A stretch of 64,000 nt of DNA from NCBI GenBank assembly GCA_002483365.1, contig DLHT01000005.1, positions 310,001-374,000 on the forward strand, in the 5' to 3' direction. Source of the DNA: Cellvibrio sp. UBA7661 (GTDB lineage Bacteria; Pseudomonadota; Gammaproteobacteria; Pseudomonadales; Cellvibrionaceae). A program made the position numbers and the translations under genes. Positions 1 to 7,683 of this stretch are shown here, in pieces (the first letter of the stretch is position 1; each line of letters begins with the position of its first letter). The notes below the pieces were generated by a model. That model ran no database searches. It had not been told where the DNA came from and was given only the letters and a program-made list of their open reading frames with translations.

Positions 1-397
1 CGGCAATCGTTTTAGCGCTCGCCTGTTCGATATACACCAAATTGAATCGGCTGAGCTCATCAATATGGTTGGTTGCCGTCACATTGATCGGCAAATTGCG
101 CAGCTTCACACGGTCGCGCAACACCGCCAGTTCAGACATCAAGGCAGGGTTCTGGGCGCCATAAACCCCGATTGAAAACGAGGTCATTGCTGCCTGATTC
201 GGCCACTCAATATTTTTGGCAAAGTTATACAAGTAAGACGCAGTTATTTTTTCTTTGTTGAGCCCTTGGGCAACTGCCGGAGTCGCCACACACAAGAGCA
301 ATACTTGCAGGAACATGGCACACGCATATAACCACTGCCGTAGCAACCCACGACGACTCAAGGTGTTAAGCACAGAAAAAGGGGAAGTTATCAGCAT
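1..397 (-). CDS. YfiR-family (DUF4154) periplasmic protein, 3' end beyond the window
   Basis: The reading frame is open from an ATG at 397 leftwards to the window edge, giving 132 residues with no stop. The N-terminus has a long basic leader and a hydrophobic stretch ending near AVAQG, which fits a signal peptide. It is followed by YLYNFAKNIEWP, and a little later by FSIGVYG, the usual opening of the YfiR/DUF4154 domain. In Pseudomonas, YfiR is a periplasmic repressor of the diguanylate cyclase YfiN. In other bacteria the domain is the sensor region of larger histidine kinases or GGDEF proteins. The C-terminal part is missing here, so a stand-alone YfiR and a longer sensor protein cannot be told apart. 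It lies in the same direction as the next gene but is separated from it by a terminator. Confidence 0.75.
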   Translation of the reverse strand, partial: MLITSPFSVLNTLSRRGLLRQWLYACAMFLQVLLLCVATPAVAQGLNKEKITASYLYNFAKNIEWPNQAAMTSFSIGVYGAQNPALMSELAVLRDRVKLRNLPINVTATNHIDELSRFNLVYIEQASAKTIA

Positions 398-521
398 TGG
401 GGTTAGTCTTATCGCTATTTTGATCACTGAAGCATAGCCGGTTAACCGGGCTATTCCTAGCTCCCAGGCGAGATGGACGATGAGTAGAACTACCCGATAC
501 TGATCAATACAATTGGCCAAT

Positions 522-556
522 AAAAAAGGCACCCGTGCAAATACATCAGGTGCCTT
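522..556 (-). terminator. Rho-independent terminator after the 600-2117 gene
   Basis: An 8-bp inverted repeat, AAGGCACC at 526-533 and GGTGCCTT at 549-556, is followed on the minus strand by a run of T (six A on the plus strand at 522-527). It lies about 45 bp past the stop of the minus-strand gene at 600. Confidence 0.7.
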
Positions 557-599
557 GGATAAAATATACAACCATTAATCGATAACAGTTATCGAAATA

Positions 600-2117
600 C
601 TACATATAAGCCTTGGCAAAGGCTGCCTTGGATTCCTGGATATACGTGCGGACTTTAACCGCATGGGATTCCCAGAGCGCGCGGTCAGTCTCGCTTGTAA
701 AAGGGTTTTGTTCTTTGGCTACAGAGCGATCAAATTTATCGTAAAAAGTAATGACTGATGATGCAATTTGATTAAATCGTTCTTTAAACACCTGGGTTTC
801 TTCCATCGTGCCCGTCGCCTTCATCATGAACTGTACAAACTCTGTATTGGAACTGGAATGGTTCTGATAACTTTCGGCCTGCAAGAGAAAATAATTATTA
901 ATTTCTTGCAACGCTGCCGTGCGAATTGTTTCATCCTTGCTCAGAACACGGTTGTAGTTTTCCTGGCCGCGCCCCATACCACCGGCAATCAGCGATTCTT
1001 TTAAATGTTTATCCAGATCCTTGCGGAATTTATCGACCTCGCGCTGGATGTCCATCAGGTCTTTATCCAAAGCGACAACCATGTTTAATTCTTTTTCCAC
1101 CTCGCCTAAAAAGCCTTCGGCCTTGGCAAAGGTTTTCAACCCATTGGCTTCTGCAAATTTGCGCGCTTTGCGATCAATACCCGCATTTTCATACGACACG
1201 CGATCAAATGTGGTGGCGACAATGGTTTTGAATGGCTCGGCAAACGCCTGATAGGCGCCCTGGGTCATCACGTTCAGGCTTGCAGTCGCAATATCACCCA
1301 AAGGTTTCAGTAAAGATTCCATGCGCGATTTTTGAATAGGTGATGCCACCATACGTACATCACTGACAATCCCTTTAAACGTGTGGTAACCGAGCGGGTT
1401 CGCCATTTTGCCGCGCTCGGATGTTGCCAATACCAGCGTCACGCTGGAATAGATACCGTTAGCGTATTCAAGGTACTGACGCTGCACATCAATCTGTGCT
1501 GCATAATTTTTACCCAGAGTGCGCAATGCATCTGCCTGCACCTGATAATTTTTGTCATCACGTAATTTGCCCAATACTTCGGCAATCACTTTTTCCTGAT
1601 TTTTTTGCAGCGCAGTATCAAGCAGGATTTTTTCTACGCTTAAATCATCAATCCATACTTGCCCGTTGGTCACTTCAAAATCCAGGCGCAAATATTTTTT
1701 GCCCGGATCATCAATCGAAATACGTTTGGCATGATATTCCGTTGAGTCATTGCTGCCTTTAATTTGCCCGACCTGCATCCAACCGCTGTCAATATTCTGG
1801 TTGGTAGCCACCAACACGTTAATGGTGTACTGCGTTGCGGGCGATGAGGTTTTTATCCAAAACTCCAGCGTGCCCTGCTCATTCAAGTTCACCCGCGAGC
1901 GCACCGATGCCTCGCCCTCTTCCACCAATAATGCACCTGTGCCTGTGCGTGCCTGTTCGGCAACGGCTTTGGTGCCATAGATCAGCGCCCATTTTTTCAA
2001 ATCGGTATCGCTATCAAAACCATTTTTAAAAATGACTGATTTTTGTTGCGCGCCGGCTTGCATAGCAAGAGCACTGGCCACACACAACACCCATAATTTT
2101 GCTGTTGATTTGAACAT
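600..2117 (-). CDS. Secreted protein with N-terminal beta-sandwich-like region and helical C-terminal region, function unknown
   Basis: This encodes 505 residues from an ATG at 2117; an upstream alternative start would only add residues before a clear signal peptide (MFKSTAKLW... to QAGAQQ). Residues about 25-165 look like a lectin or jelly-roll beta-sandwich: FKNGFDSDTDLKKW at the start, alternating strands with GTLEFWIKT, and VWIDDLSVEK at the end, much like CBM4/9- or LamG-type domains. The remaining 340 residues are rich in charged helix-forming sequence, including a probable coiled coil around the DKDLMDIQREVDKFRKDLDK stretch, and have no recognised catalytic motif. The start lies 31 bp after the stop of the NodB-like gene, so the two are very likely co-transcribed. 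I do not recognise the full-length family. A surface or periplasmic glycan-binding role is inferred only from the N-terminal fold and the neighbour. Confidence 0.7.
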   Translation of the reverse strand: MFKSTAKLWVLCVASALAMQAGAQQKSVIFKNGFDSDTDLKKWALIYGTKAVAEQARTGTGALLVEEGEASVRSRVNLNEQGTLEFWIKTSSPATQYTINVLVATNQNIDSGWMQVGQIKGSNDSTEYHAKRISIDDPGKKYLRLDFEVTNGQVWIDDLSVEKILLDTALQKNQEKVIAEVLGKLRDDKNYQVQADALRTLGKNYAAQIDVQRQYLEYANGIYSSVTLVLATSERGKMANPLGYHTFKGIVSDVRMVASPIQKSRMESLLKPLGDIATASLNVMTQGAYQAFAEPFKTIVATTFDRVSYENAGIDRKARKFAEANGLKTFAKAEGFLGEVEKELNMVVALDKDLMDIQREVDKFRKDLDKHLKESLIAGGMGRGQENYNRVLSKDETIRTAALQEINNYFLLQAESYQNHSSSNTEFVQFMMKATGTMEETQVFKERFNQIASSVITFYDKFDRSVAKEQNPFTSETDRALWESHAVKVRTYIQESKAAFAKAYM

Positions 2118-2148
2118 ATATATCCGCAACCTTGTGTAAGCAAAAAAT

Positions 2149-3096
2149 TTATTCAATAAAACCGGGCACGTTACTGTGTAAAAAAGCATCCACTCGCGCT
2201 TTGCGATCCCCTAATACCCGCCAATAAGCAACGCGCTCATCTGCCAAACGGGTAATTGAATTCATATACCCATTGGCACCCCAGCGATTTGCCGCAACAG
2301 GGTTGGCAATGGGATCATTAAAAACCGTTTCAGGGGGAATAATTTTCCACCCCTGTGCAATTAATTGATCGACCAGCGCCACAATAAAATACGCAGCCAA
2401 ATCATTTTCCTGTAATACTAATATTTGCTTGGGGGAATAACCCAAAAGATTAAATGCTAATGCATCTTCCTGTACGAGCGATGTACTGATCAGATCCACA
2501 TACGCTTTTTCAAGTGCAGCCATATTGACTGCGCGATTACTGCGGATTTTTTTCTGGTACAACTCATCCAGATATTGGTCTACACCACGCAGTGGATTGG
2601 GATTGGCAAATGCAGGGCGATAACCTCGCTCTTGCAAAAAATTAGCGAGACCCTGTTGGATATTGGCGTCGCCATATTCATGCAAGTAAGAGAAATACAC
2701 ATGCTTTTTGTAACCGCGATAGGAGCGCAAAATACGGTTGGCTTTGAGTATGCCAATTTCATAGGCATAAAGATCGCTTTTGGTTACCAAGCCGTGCCCG
2801 TGCCCGGCATTTACCAACAGATGTCCTTTGTCACTATAAAGTGAAAGGCGCGCTTTATCTTTTTGGTCAATGCCTTTGGTTTTAATCAAGAACATCGCTT
2901 GGGGTACACCTGCAGTTGCCAAATTGCGCACCAGCATTTGTGAACGGGCCATTGCATCCAATGAGCTGGAGGGTTGCAGTGTATTTTCAAATGCAATGGC
3001 CAATTCCCGTGCATGCACCAAGGTGCTGCCTAATGTGGAAAAAAGTACAGCAGAAAGCACGCATACGCACCGGATAAACCATTTTGTAGTAAGCAC
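2149..3096 (-). CDS. Secreted NodB-fold (polysaccharide deacetylase-like) protein, probably catalytically inactive
   Basis: This is about 315 residues. The best start is a GTG at 3096, nine bases after a GAGAG ribosome site; a TTG at 3117 would give the longest reading frame. A signal peptide ends near LVHARE. The fold matches NodB-type polysaccharide deacetylases in order: an AIAFEN strand where active enzymes have TFDDG, GVPQAMFLI (as in GVPATFFV), LLVNAGHGHGLV (as in GNHTFSHPDL), a YFSYLHEYGD stretch (as in the RFPYL motif), and ILVLQENDLAA followed by GWKIIPPETVFNDP (as in ILLLHANELNA ... GYRFVSLDEALKDP). The catalytic aspartate pair is replaced by Glu-Asn, the first zinc histidine by Ala, and the late HAN histidine by Gln. 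It is therefore likely a binding or scaffold protein rather than a deacetylase. It is the first gene of a pair with the beta-sandwich protein downstream. Confidence 0.65.
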   Translation of the reverse strand: MLTTKWFIRCVCVLSAVLFSTLGSTLVHARELAIAFENTLQPSSSLDAMARSQMLVRNLATAGVPQAMFLIKTKGIDQKDKARLSLYSDKGHLLVNAGHGHGLVTKSDLYAYEIGILKANRILRSYRGYKKHVYFSYLHEYGDANIQQGLANFLQERGYRPAFANPNPLRGVDQYLDELYQKKIRSNRAVNMAALEKAYVDLISTSLVQEDALAFNLLGYSPKQILVLQENDLAAYFIVALVDQLIAQGWKIIPPETVFNDPIANPVAANRWGANGYMNSITRLADERVAYWRVLGDRKARVDAFLHSNVPGFIE

Positions 3097-3135
3097 CGTT
3101 TTTATCTCTCGCAGCAAAAAAAGTGAAAAGAAAAA

Positions 3136-3543
3136 CTACTCAGGCAATTCATACAATTCCAACGGCAATCCATCGGGATCTTGAAAAAAAGTAAACCGTT
3201 TGTGGGTAAATTCATCCACCCGGATGGCCTCTACGGCAACACCATTAGATTCTAACCAAACGACATAGGCATCCAGATCACGCACCACAAATGCCAAATG
3301 GCGCAAGCCACAGGCTTCCGGTCGCGATGGTCGCGCAGGTGGATTGGGAAATGAAAATAACTCCAACTGCGAGCCATCCGGTAATGCCAAATCCAGTTTC
3401 CACGAATCGCGGGCAGCGCGATAATTTTCTGCCACCACCACCAAGCCTAAAACATTGACGTAGAAATTCCTGGACGTCTGGTAGTCCGAACAAATCAGTG
3501 CAACATGATGAACTGCTTGTAAAACGGGTGAAGCCGCTGCCAT
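3136..3543 (-). CDS. gloA2: VOC-family metalloprotein (YaeR/GloA2-like)
   Basis: This is 135 residues from the ATG at 3543; the longer in-frame reading adds 18 residues with no family match. It forms a single vicinal-oxygen-chelate domain. Visible landmarks are HHVALICSDY at the N-terminus (first metal His), an RxSWKLDLALPDGSQLELFSF strand pair, LRHLAFVV (second His) and the C-terminal PDGLPLELYE (final Glu ligand). This is the E. coli YaeR type, often annotated as SMU508-like or GloA2, a small relative of glyoxalase I whose physiological substrate is not settled. It is followed downstream on the same strand by the NodB-like pair (39 bp from its stop to the GTG at 3096). Family confidence is high, function low. 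Confidence 0.85.
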   Translation of the reverse strand: MAAASPVLQAVHHVALICSDYQTSRNFYVNVLGLVVVAENYRAARDSWKLDLALPDGSQLELFSFPNPPARPSRPEACGLRHLAFVVRDLDAYVVWLESNGVAVEAIRVDEFTHKRFTFFQDPDGLPLELYELPE

Positions 3544-3743
3544 AAATAAGTGCCCTGTGGATGCACACGGAAACCGGAGCCCAAGTATAACGTCCACCCC
3601 TTAAAAGACGATGCCTTTTGCGTAACTTGAGCTTCCTGCAACTGCTTCCTGACATGCAGATGGCGGTTATGGTGGCGCGCGGGAGCTGTATCCAAAATGA
3701 ATGGCTTCTGCGGCACCCGTAACCTGCACGTCTGATTGCACTA

Positions 3744-3771
3744 TAAAAAAATCCCGCCAGGGCGGGATTTT
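3744..3771 (-). terminator. Terminator of the chemotaxis operon
   Basis: A strong hairpin, ATCCCGCC at 3751-3758 and GGCGGGAT at 3761-3768 with a 2-nt loop, is flanked by A-runs on the left (3744-3751) and T on the right. It lies 90 bp past the REC-EAL stop and would end the minus-strand che transcript. It can also work in the other direction. Confidence 0.8.
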
Positions 3772-3859
3772 TCAGGGGTGGGTTTTCAGTAACCCGGATG
3801 GCCGCTTATTCTGCGGTTGCTATACGCATCACCCGGGCCACATACACATGGCAAATCAT

Positions 3860-5086
3860 CTAATGCTTCTCATGCTGGCGGCGCAACTGGCTCAAACCGG
3901 ATTTTATCCACACCAGCAAATCATCGGGGAATAGTGGCTTGGAGAAGTAATACCCTTGCACCAGATCCACACCCAGCTCGGCAATGATCCGGTAATCCTC
4001 ATCTGTTTCCACCCCTTCTGCCACCGTGGTGAGGTTCAGGTTTTTGGCCAAATCCACCGTGCTGGCAAGAATGGTGCGCTGCTGGGGACGGGCAGCCGCG
4101 CGATGAACCAGGGAGCGGTCGATCTTTAATTCCGTCGCAGGTACGCGCGATAACTGCTGCGCATTGGCAAAGCCAGTGCCGTAATCATCGATAGCAATAT
4201 GGAACCCTTTCAGGCGCAAACGTGCCAAGGTCTGGATCGCACTGGCCAGCTCCCCCAACAGGGCATTTTCGGTAATTTCAAAGGTAATTTCCGAGGGCGC
4301 AATACCGTGGTCTTCGGCCATTTTGCACAACCATTCCACCATGTCGGAATCGGCCAGTGACAAAGGCGAAAGGTTGAACGCAAGATTGAAGCGCAACCCA
4401 TAATTTTGCCAGGTGCGCTTATGTTGGAACGCAACTTGTAGCAGATGCCGTGTCAGCATATCGATCATGCCGTGACGCTCGGCCAAAGGGATAAATACCC
4501 CCGGAGAAATCACCCCTTTTTGTGGATGACGCCAACGCGCCAAGGCCTCTACCCCTTTGAGCATCAGACCTTGCACTGTCAGTTTCGGCTGGAATGCCAA
4601 GGTCAGCTCGTTATTGGCAAGCGCCTCACCCAACTCAACCGCAGTCACTTCATTCTCTTGCTGCACGTGGGGTTCGGCCGCTTTGTTTTTGGTGTCCTGG
4701 AGAAAGCGCAACAGGCTGCACTCCAGCGCATCCGGCAGGAGGGGTTTTTGGAAAGTGCCTAATACGTGTAAACCATCGGCCTCTGCCATGGTGCCCACAC
4801 TGGCAATCAGGATCGGGTCTTTGGCACTGAGAATGATCACGCTGCTGGCCAGCTTTTTCTGCGCCATTGAACGAATGAGTTCAACCCCATCCATAATCGG
4901 CATTTCAAGATCAACCAGAACGACATCAACCCCGCGCGACTCCAACACATTCAGCGCATCCACACCATTGGCGGCATCGTGCAAATCTTTCACGCCCAAT
5001 TCGCTACAAAGCCCTTTTGCATATTGGCGCTGGGTGAGGCTGTCATCTGTCACCAGTACGCTCAGTTCGGAAATTACCGACTTCAT
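3860..5086 (-). CDS. Response regulator with EAL domain (c-di-GMP phosphodiesterase)
   Basis: This is 408 residues. The N-terminal receiver domain (about 8-125) has the acidic pair in LVTDDS, the phosphoacceptor Asp in VVLVDLEMP and the Lys in FQKP. The C-terminal EAL domain (about 150-400) keeps the catalytic signature: GVEALARW, FNLS, FEITENA, IDDYGTGFAN, LKIDRSLV, AEGVET and QGYYFSKP. It should therefore hydrolyse c-di-GMP in response to phosphorylation of its receiver. Its ATG overlaps the cheB stop by 4 bp, so the two are translationally coupled, and CheA is the obvious phosphodonor. It is the last gene of the operon and would link chemosensing to c-di-GMP level. Architecture and motifs are clear; the phosphodonor is inferred. 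Confidence 0.93.
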   Translation of the reverse strand: MKSVISELSVLVTDDSLTQRQYAKGLCSELGVKDLHDAANGVDALNVLESRGVDVVLVDLEMPIMDGVELIRSMAQKKLASSVIILSAKDPILIASVGTMAEADGLHVLGTFQKPLLPDALECSLLRFLQDTKNKAAEPHVQQENEVTAVELGEALANNELTLAFQPKLTVQGLMLKGVEALARWRHPQKGVISPGVFIPLAERHGMIDMLTRHLLQVAFQHKRTWQNYGLRFNLAFNLSPLSLADSDMVEWLCKMAEDHGIAPSEITFEITENALLGELASAIQTLARLRLKGFHIAIDDYGTGFANAQQLSRVPATELKIDRSLVHRAAARPQQRTILASTVDLAKNLNLTTVAEGVETDEDYRIIAELGVDLVQGYYFSKPLFPDDLLVWIKSGLSQLRRQHEKH

Positions 5087-6135
5087 GCCTTGCCTCCCAG
5101 TACGGCAGGAATTTGGGATAACGGCATTACCTCTTTGGCAGCCCCCAAGTTAATCGCCTCTTTAGGCATACCAAACACAATGCAGGACTGTTCATCCTGC
5201 GCAATAGTTCTGCATCCCACTTGCCGCATTTCCAATAAGCCGCGGGCGCCATCATCGCCCATACCGGTCATGATGATTCCCATTGCATTGCGTCCGGCAG
5301 CGCGGGCAGCAGAGCGGAACAGCACATCAACCGATGGGCAGTGGCGATTCACGCTCGGACCGCGGAACACCTTGGCGATGTATTGCGCCCCCGAGCGCTG
5401 AACCTCAAGGTGATGTCCGCCAGGCGCGATTAACACCCGGCCAGGAATCAAACGATCCCCGCTCTCGGCTTCTTTCACATCCACCTCACACAAACTATCA
5501 AGACGTTTGGCAAACGCGGCGGTAAATTTTTCCGGCATATGTTGTACAACAGCGATGCCGGGGCAGGTGCGCGGAATTTTGCTGAGAATCTCCTCCAGCG
5601 CTTGCGTACCGCCTGTAGAGGTGCCAATCACGATGATGCTATCGGTTGTCGCTGTCATGCTGACCAGATCGGCCGCCGCTGGCATGACCGGTGCAGATTT
5701 TTTAGCATCAACTCCCATGCTTGCCCGGCGCGACACATGGGCACCGGCAGCACCACGCACGGTTTGCCACAGCAAATGTTTCGCTTCCAACAAAAAATCT
5801 TTTACACCCAATTGCGGCTTTGTAATCACATCAATCGCGCCGGCGGACAGCGCCTGCAAGGTCAGCTCTGCGCCTTTTTCAGCGAGCGACGAACAAATAA
5901 TTACCGGCGTCGGCCTTTCGTGCATCAGATGGCGCAAAAATGTCAGGCCATCCATACGCGGCATTTCGATGTCCAGCAAAATGACATCCGGCCATTTTTT
6001 TTGCATTTGTTGTTGCGCAAAAATAGGATCGGATGCCGTAGCGTAGACATTAATGTCAGGTGCTTCATTCAGTACACCACTGAGAACCTGGCGTACAACG
6101 GCTGAATCATCCACTACCAGAACATCAATTGTCAT
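5083..6135 (-). CDS. cheB: Chemotaxis-specific protein-glutamate methylesterase CheB
   Basis: This is 350 residues: a receiver domain (DD at 9-10, phosphoacceptor D55 in VILLDIEMP, Lys in ITKPQ) plus a methylesterase domain. The catalytic triad is visible as S173 in GTSTGG, H199 in VVQHMP and D295 in GMGDDGA. The spacing between these three is the same as in Salmonella CheB (S164, H190, D286). It removes methyl groups from, and deamidates, receptor glutamates/glutamines, and is activated by CheA phosphorylation. It lies 132 bp downstream of cheD, the largest gap among the che genes after cheR, and overlaps the REC-EAL gene by 4 bp. Confidence 0.97.
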   Translation of the reverse strand: MTIDVLVVDDSAVVRQVLSGVLNEAPDINVYATASDPIFAQQQMQKKWPDVILLDIEMPRMDGLTFLRHLMHERPTPVIICSSLAEKGAELTLQALSAGAIDVITKPQLGVKDFLLEAKHLLWQTVRGAAGAHVSRRASMGVDAKKSAPVMPAAADLVSMTATTDSIIVIGTSTGGTQALEEILSKIPRTCPGIAVVQHMPEKFTAAFAKRLDSLCEVDVKEAESGDRLIPGRVLIAPGGHHLEVQRSGAQYIAKVFRGPSVNRHCPSVDVLFRSAARAAGRNAMGIIMTGMGDDGARGLLEMRQVGCRTIAQDEQSCIVFGMPKEAINLGAAKEVMPLSQIPAVLGGKA

Positions 6136-6267
6136 AATTGCTCAAATTTCCCAAAAAGTACCCGATCCGTTATCACTCATATCAGTGTGGTTATGACGTC
6201 GGCCAGTGTATTAGTGTACGAACCAGTGACTTAACAAGTATTGTTCATCGGCATGTTATTTCAATGT

Positions 6268-6771
6268 TCAAGGCGGGTTCATTGCATAATGTTTTAATTG
6301 AATATCACCCGTCGATATAACCAACATCAAGGAGCGGGAAATAGTTCCGCCAACATCAACATGGGTTGGTTGCAGTTTTTCGCGCATCAACCACTGCCGG
6401 GCATAGGCAATATTGTCAAAGCCAATTGAGGTCGCGGTTCGGTAGGGAAACATATCGCCGCCACCAAAAATCCCCAGTTGGAATTCATTCATATTGCCGT
6501 AAGCCTGCATCGATTTTTTCATTTGCTCCAACGCATGGACGGCATAACGGCAATCCCCTGCGGACAATGATTTACGTCGTGCATCTGCTTTAGACGCAGG
6601 CTCATTGGCCAGAAGATAATGGCACATGCCGCCAACCTTCAAGGTGGGATGCCAAGCGGTGAGCGCGACGCAAGAACCTAACACTGTGTGCAACCGCTCA
6701 TACTCCACACCGAAGTACCACTCCCCGGGATGTATGCTATGGAGTGGCTTGACGATGGGTACAACTGCCAT
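6268..6771 (-). CDS. cheD: Chemoreceptor glutamine deamidase CheD
   Basis: This is 167 residues, the normal length for CheD. Catalytic C34 lies in LGSCVAL and H51 in MCHYLL, with the 17-residue spacing seen in Thermotoga CheD. FGGGDMF and the C-terminal VGGTISRSLML region also match the family. CheD deamidates receptor glutamines to create methylation sites. It sits 5 bp after cheR and before cheB, the same cheR-cheD-cheB order as in the Pseudomonas aeruginosa Che2 cluster. Confidence 0.96.
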   Translation of the reverse strand: MAVVPIVKPLHSIHPGEWYFGVEYERLHTVLGSCVALTAWHPTLKVGGMCHYLLANEPASKADARRKSLSAGDCRYAVHALEQMKKSMQAYGNMNEFQLGIFGGGDMFPYRTATSIGFDNIAYARQWLMREKLQPTHVDVGGTISRSLMLVISTGDIQLKHYAMNPP

Positions 6772-6776
6772 AACGA

Positions 6777-7607
6777 CTACCGCCCTGCTAATTGGTAAAT
6801 AGCTGGCTTGAGCGGGATAAAACGAGAGCTAATACCATGCAAACTTTCCGAGTGGCCAACAAACAGAATACCGCCCGGTTTTAACTTATCCGCGATCCGC
6901 TCCAGTATTTTTGTTTTGTTGTCATTTTCAAAATAAATCAGCACATTGCGTAAAAAAATCAAATCAAACTTGCCAATGTCAGGAAAATTTTCATGTAAGT
7001 TCAATGTGAAAAACTGCACCGATTCGCGCAATTCTGCCACCACCCGGACATTTCCCTGTTGCGGGCCAATGCCTTTGCGGCAGTAACGTCGTAAATAATC
7101 TTGTGGGATATTTTTCACACGCATCTCCGGGTAAATCCCGATCTTGGCCTGCTCAACTACCGAACGGTTTACATCAGAACACAGCAATTCCCAATCGCAC
7201 TGGCAGCGATCCTTTAACACCATCGCAATACTGTAGGGTTCCTCTCCTGTTGATGAAGCAGCACTCCACACACGAAAGTTTGCCCCGGGGCGATACTTGG
7301 GAAGAATAACCTCCTGCAAGTAATCAAAGTGTTTTTGTTCGCGAAAAAAATAAGTTTCATTCGTGGTAATCAGTTCCAGCGCTGTATTTAATTCGCCCTT
7401 GCCTTGCGGGCTTAAAATAAAGCGATAGTAATCACTAAAACCTTTTACCTGGCACGCCTGTAAGCGTTTCCATAAGCGATTGCTTAACAGCGCTTTTTTT
7501 TGCATGGGCAAAAAAATGCCCAGCTTTTCCTGAATCAACTCTTGAAACAGTTGAAACTCTTTATCCGTAGGGACAGATGCTGCGCTTTCCATTTCCATAA
7601 TGGTCAT
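6777..7607 (-). CDS. cheR: Chemotaxis protein methyltransferase CheR
   Basis: This is 276 residues. An N-terminal helical domain is followed by a SAM-binding Rossmann domain with WSAASSTGEEPYSIAM (motif I), LLCSDVN and LIFLRNVLIYF. The beta-subdomain between strands reads KGIGPQQGNVRV and can be aligned without gaps with the TGPHEGLVRV segment of enteric CheR, the type that docks on a C-terminal receptor pentapeptide. That matters because two MCPs in this operon carry a pentapeptide-like tail. It transfers methyl groups from SAM to receptor glutamates. Confidence 0.96.
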   Translation of the reverse strand: MTIMEMESAASVPTDKEFQLFQELIQEKLGIFLPMQKKALLSNRLWKRLQACQVKGFSDYYRFILSPQGKGELNTALELITTNETYFFREQKHFDYLQEVILPKYRPGANFRVWSAASSTGEEPYSIAMVLKDRCQCDWELLCSDVNRSVVEQAKIGIYPEMRVKNIPQDYLRRYCRKGIGPQQGNVRVVAELRESVQFFTLNLHENFPDIGKFDLIFLRNVLIYFENDNKTKILERIADKLKPGGILFVGHSESLHGISSRFIPLKPAIYQLAGR

Positions 7608-7683
7608 TCACACTCACTTATCGTTGTAATCAAACTGAGTCAAACGTTATAGGCTCTTTGGCACTGCTTGTTGTACGGCGTGA

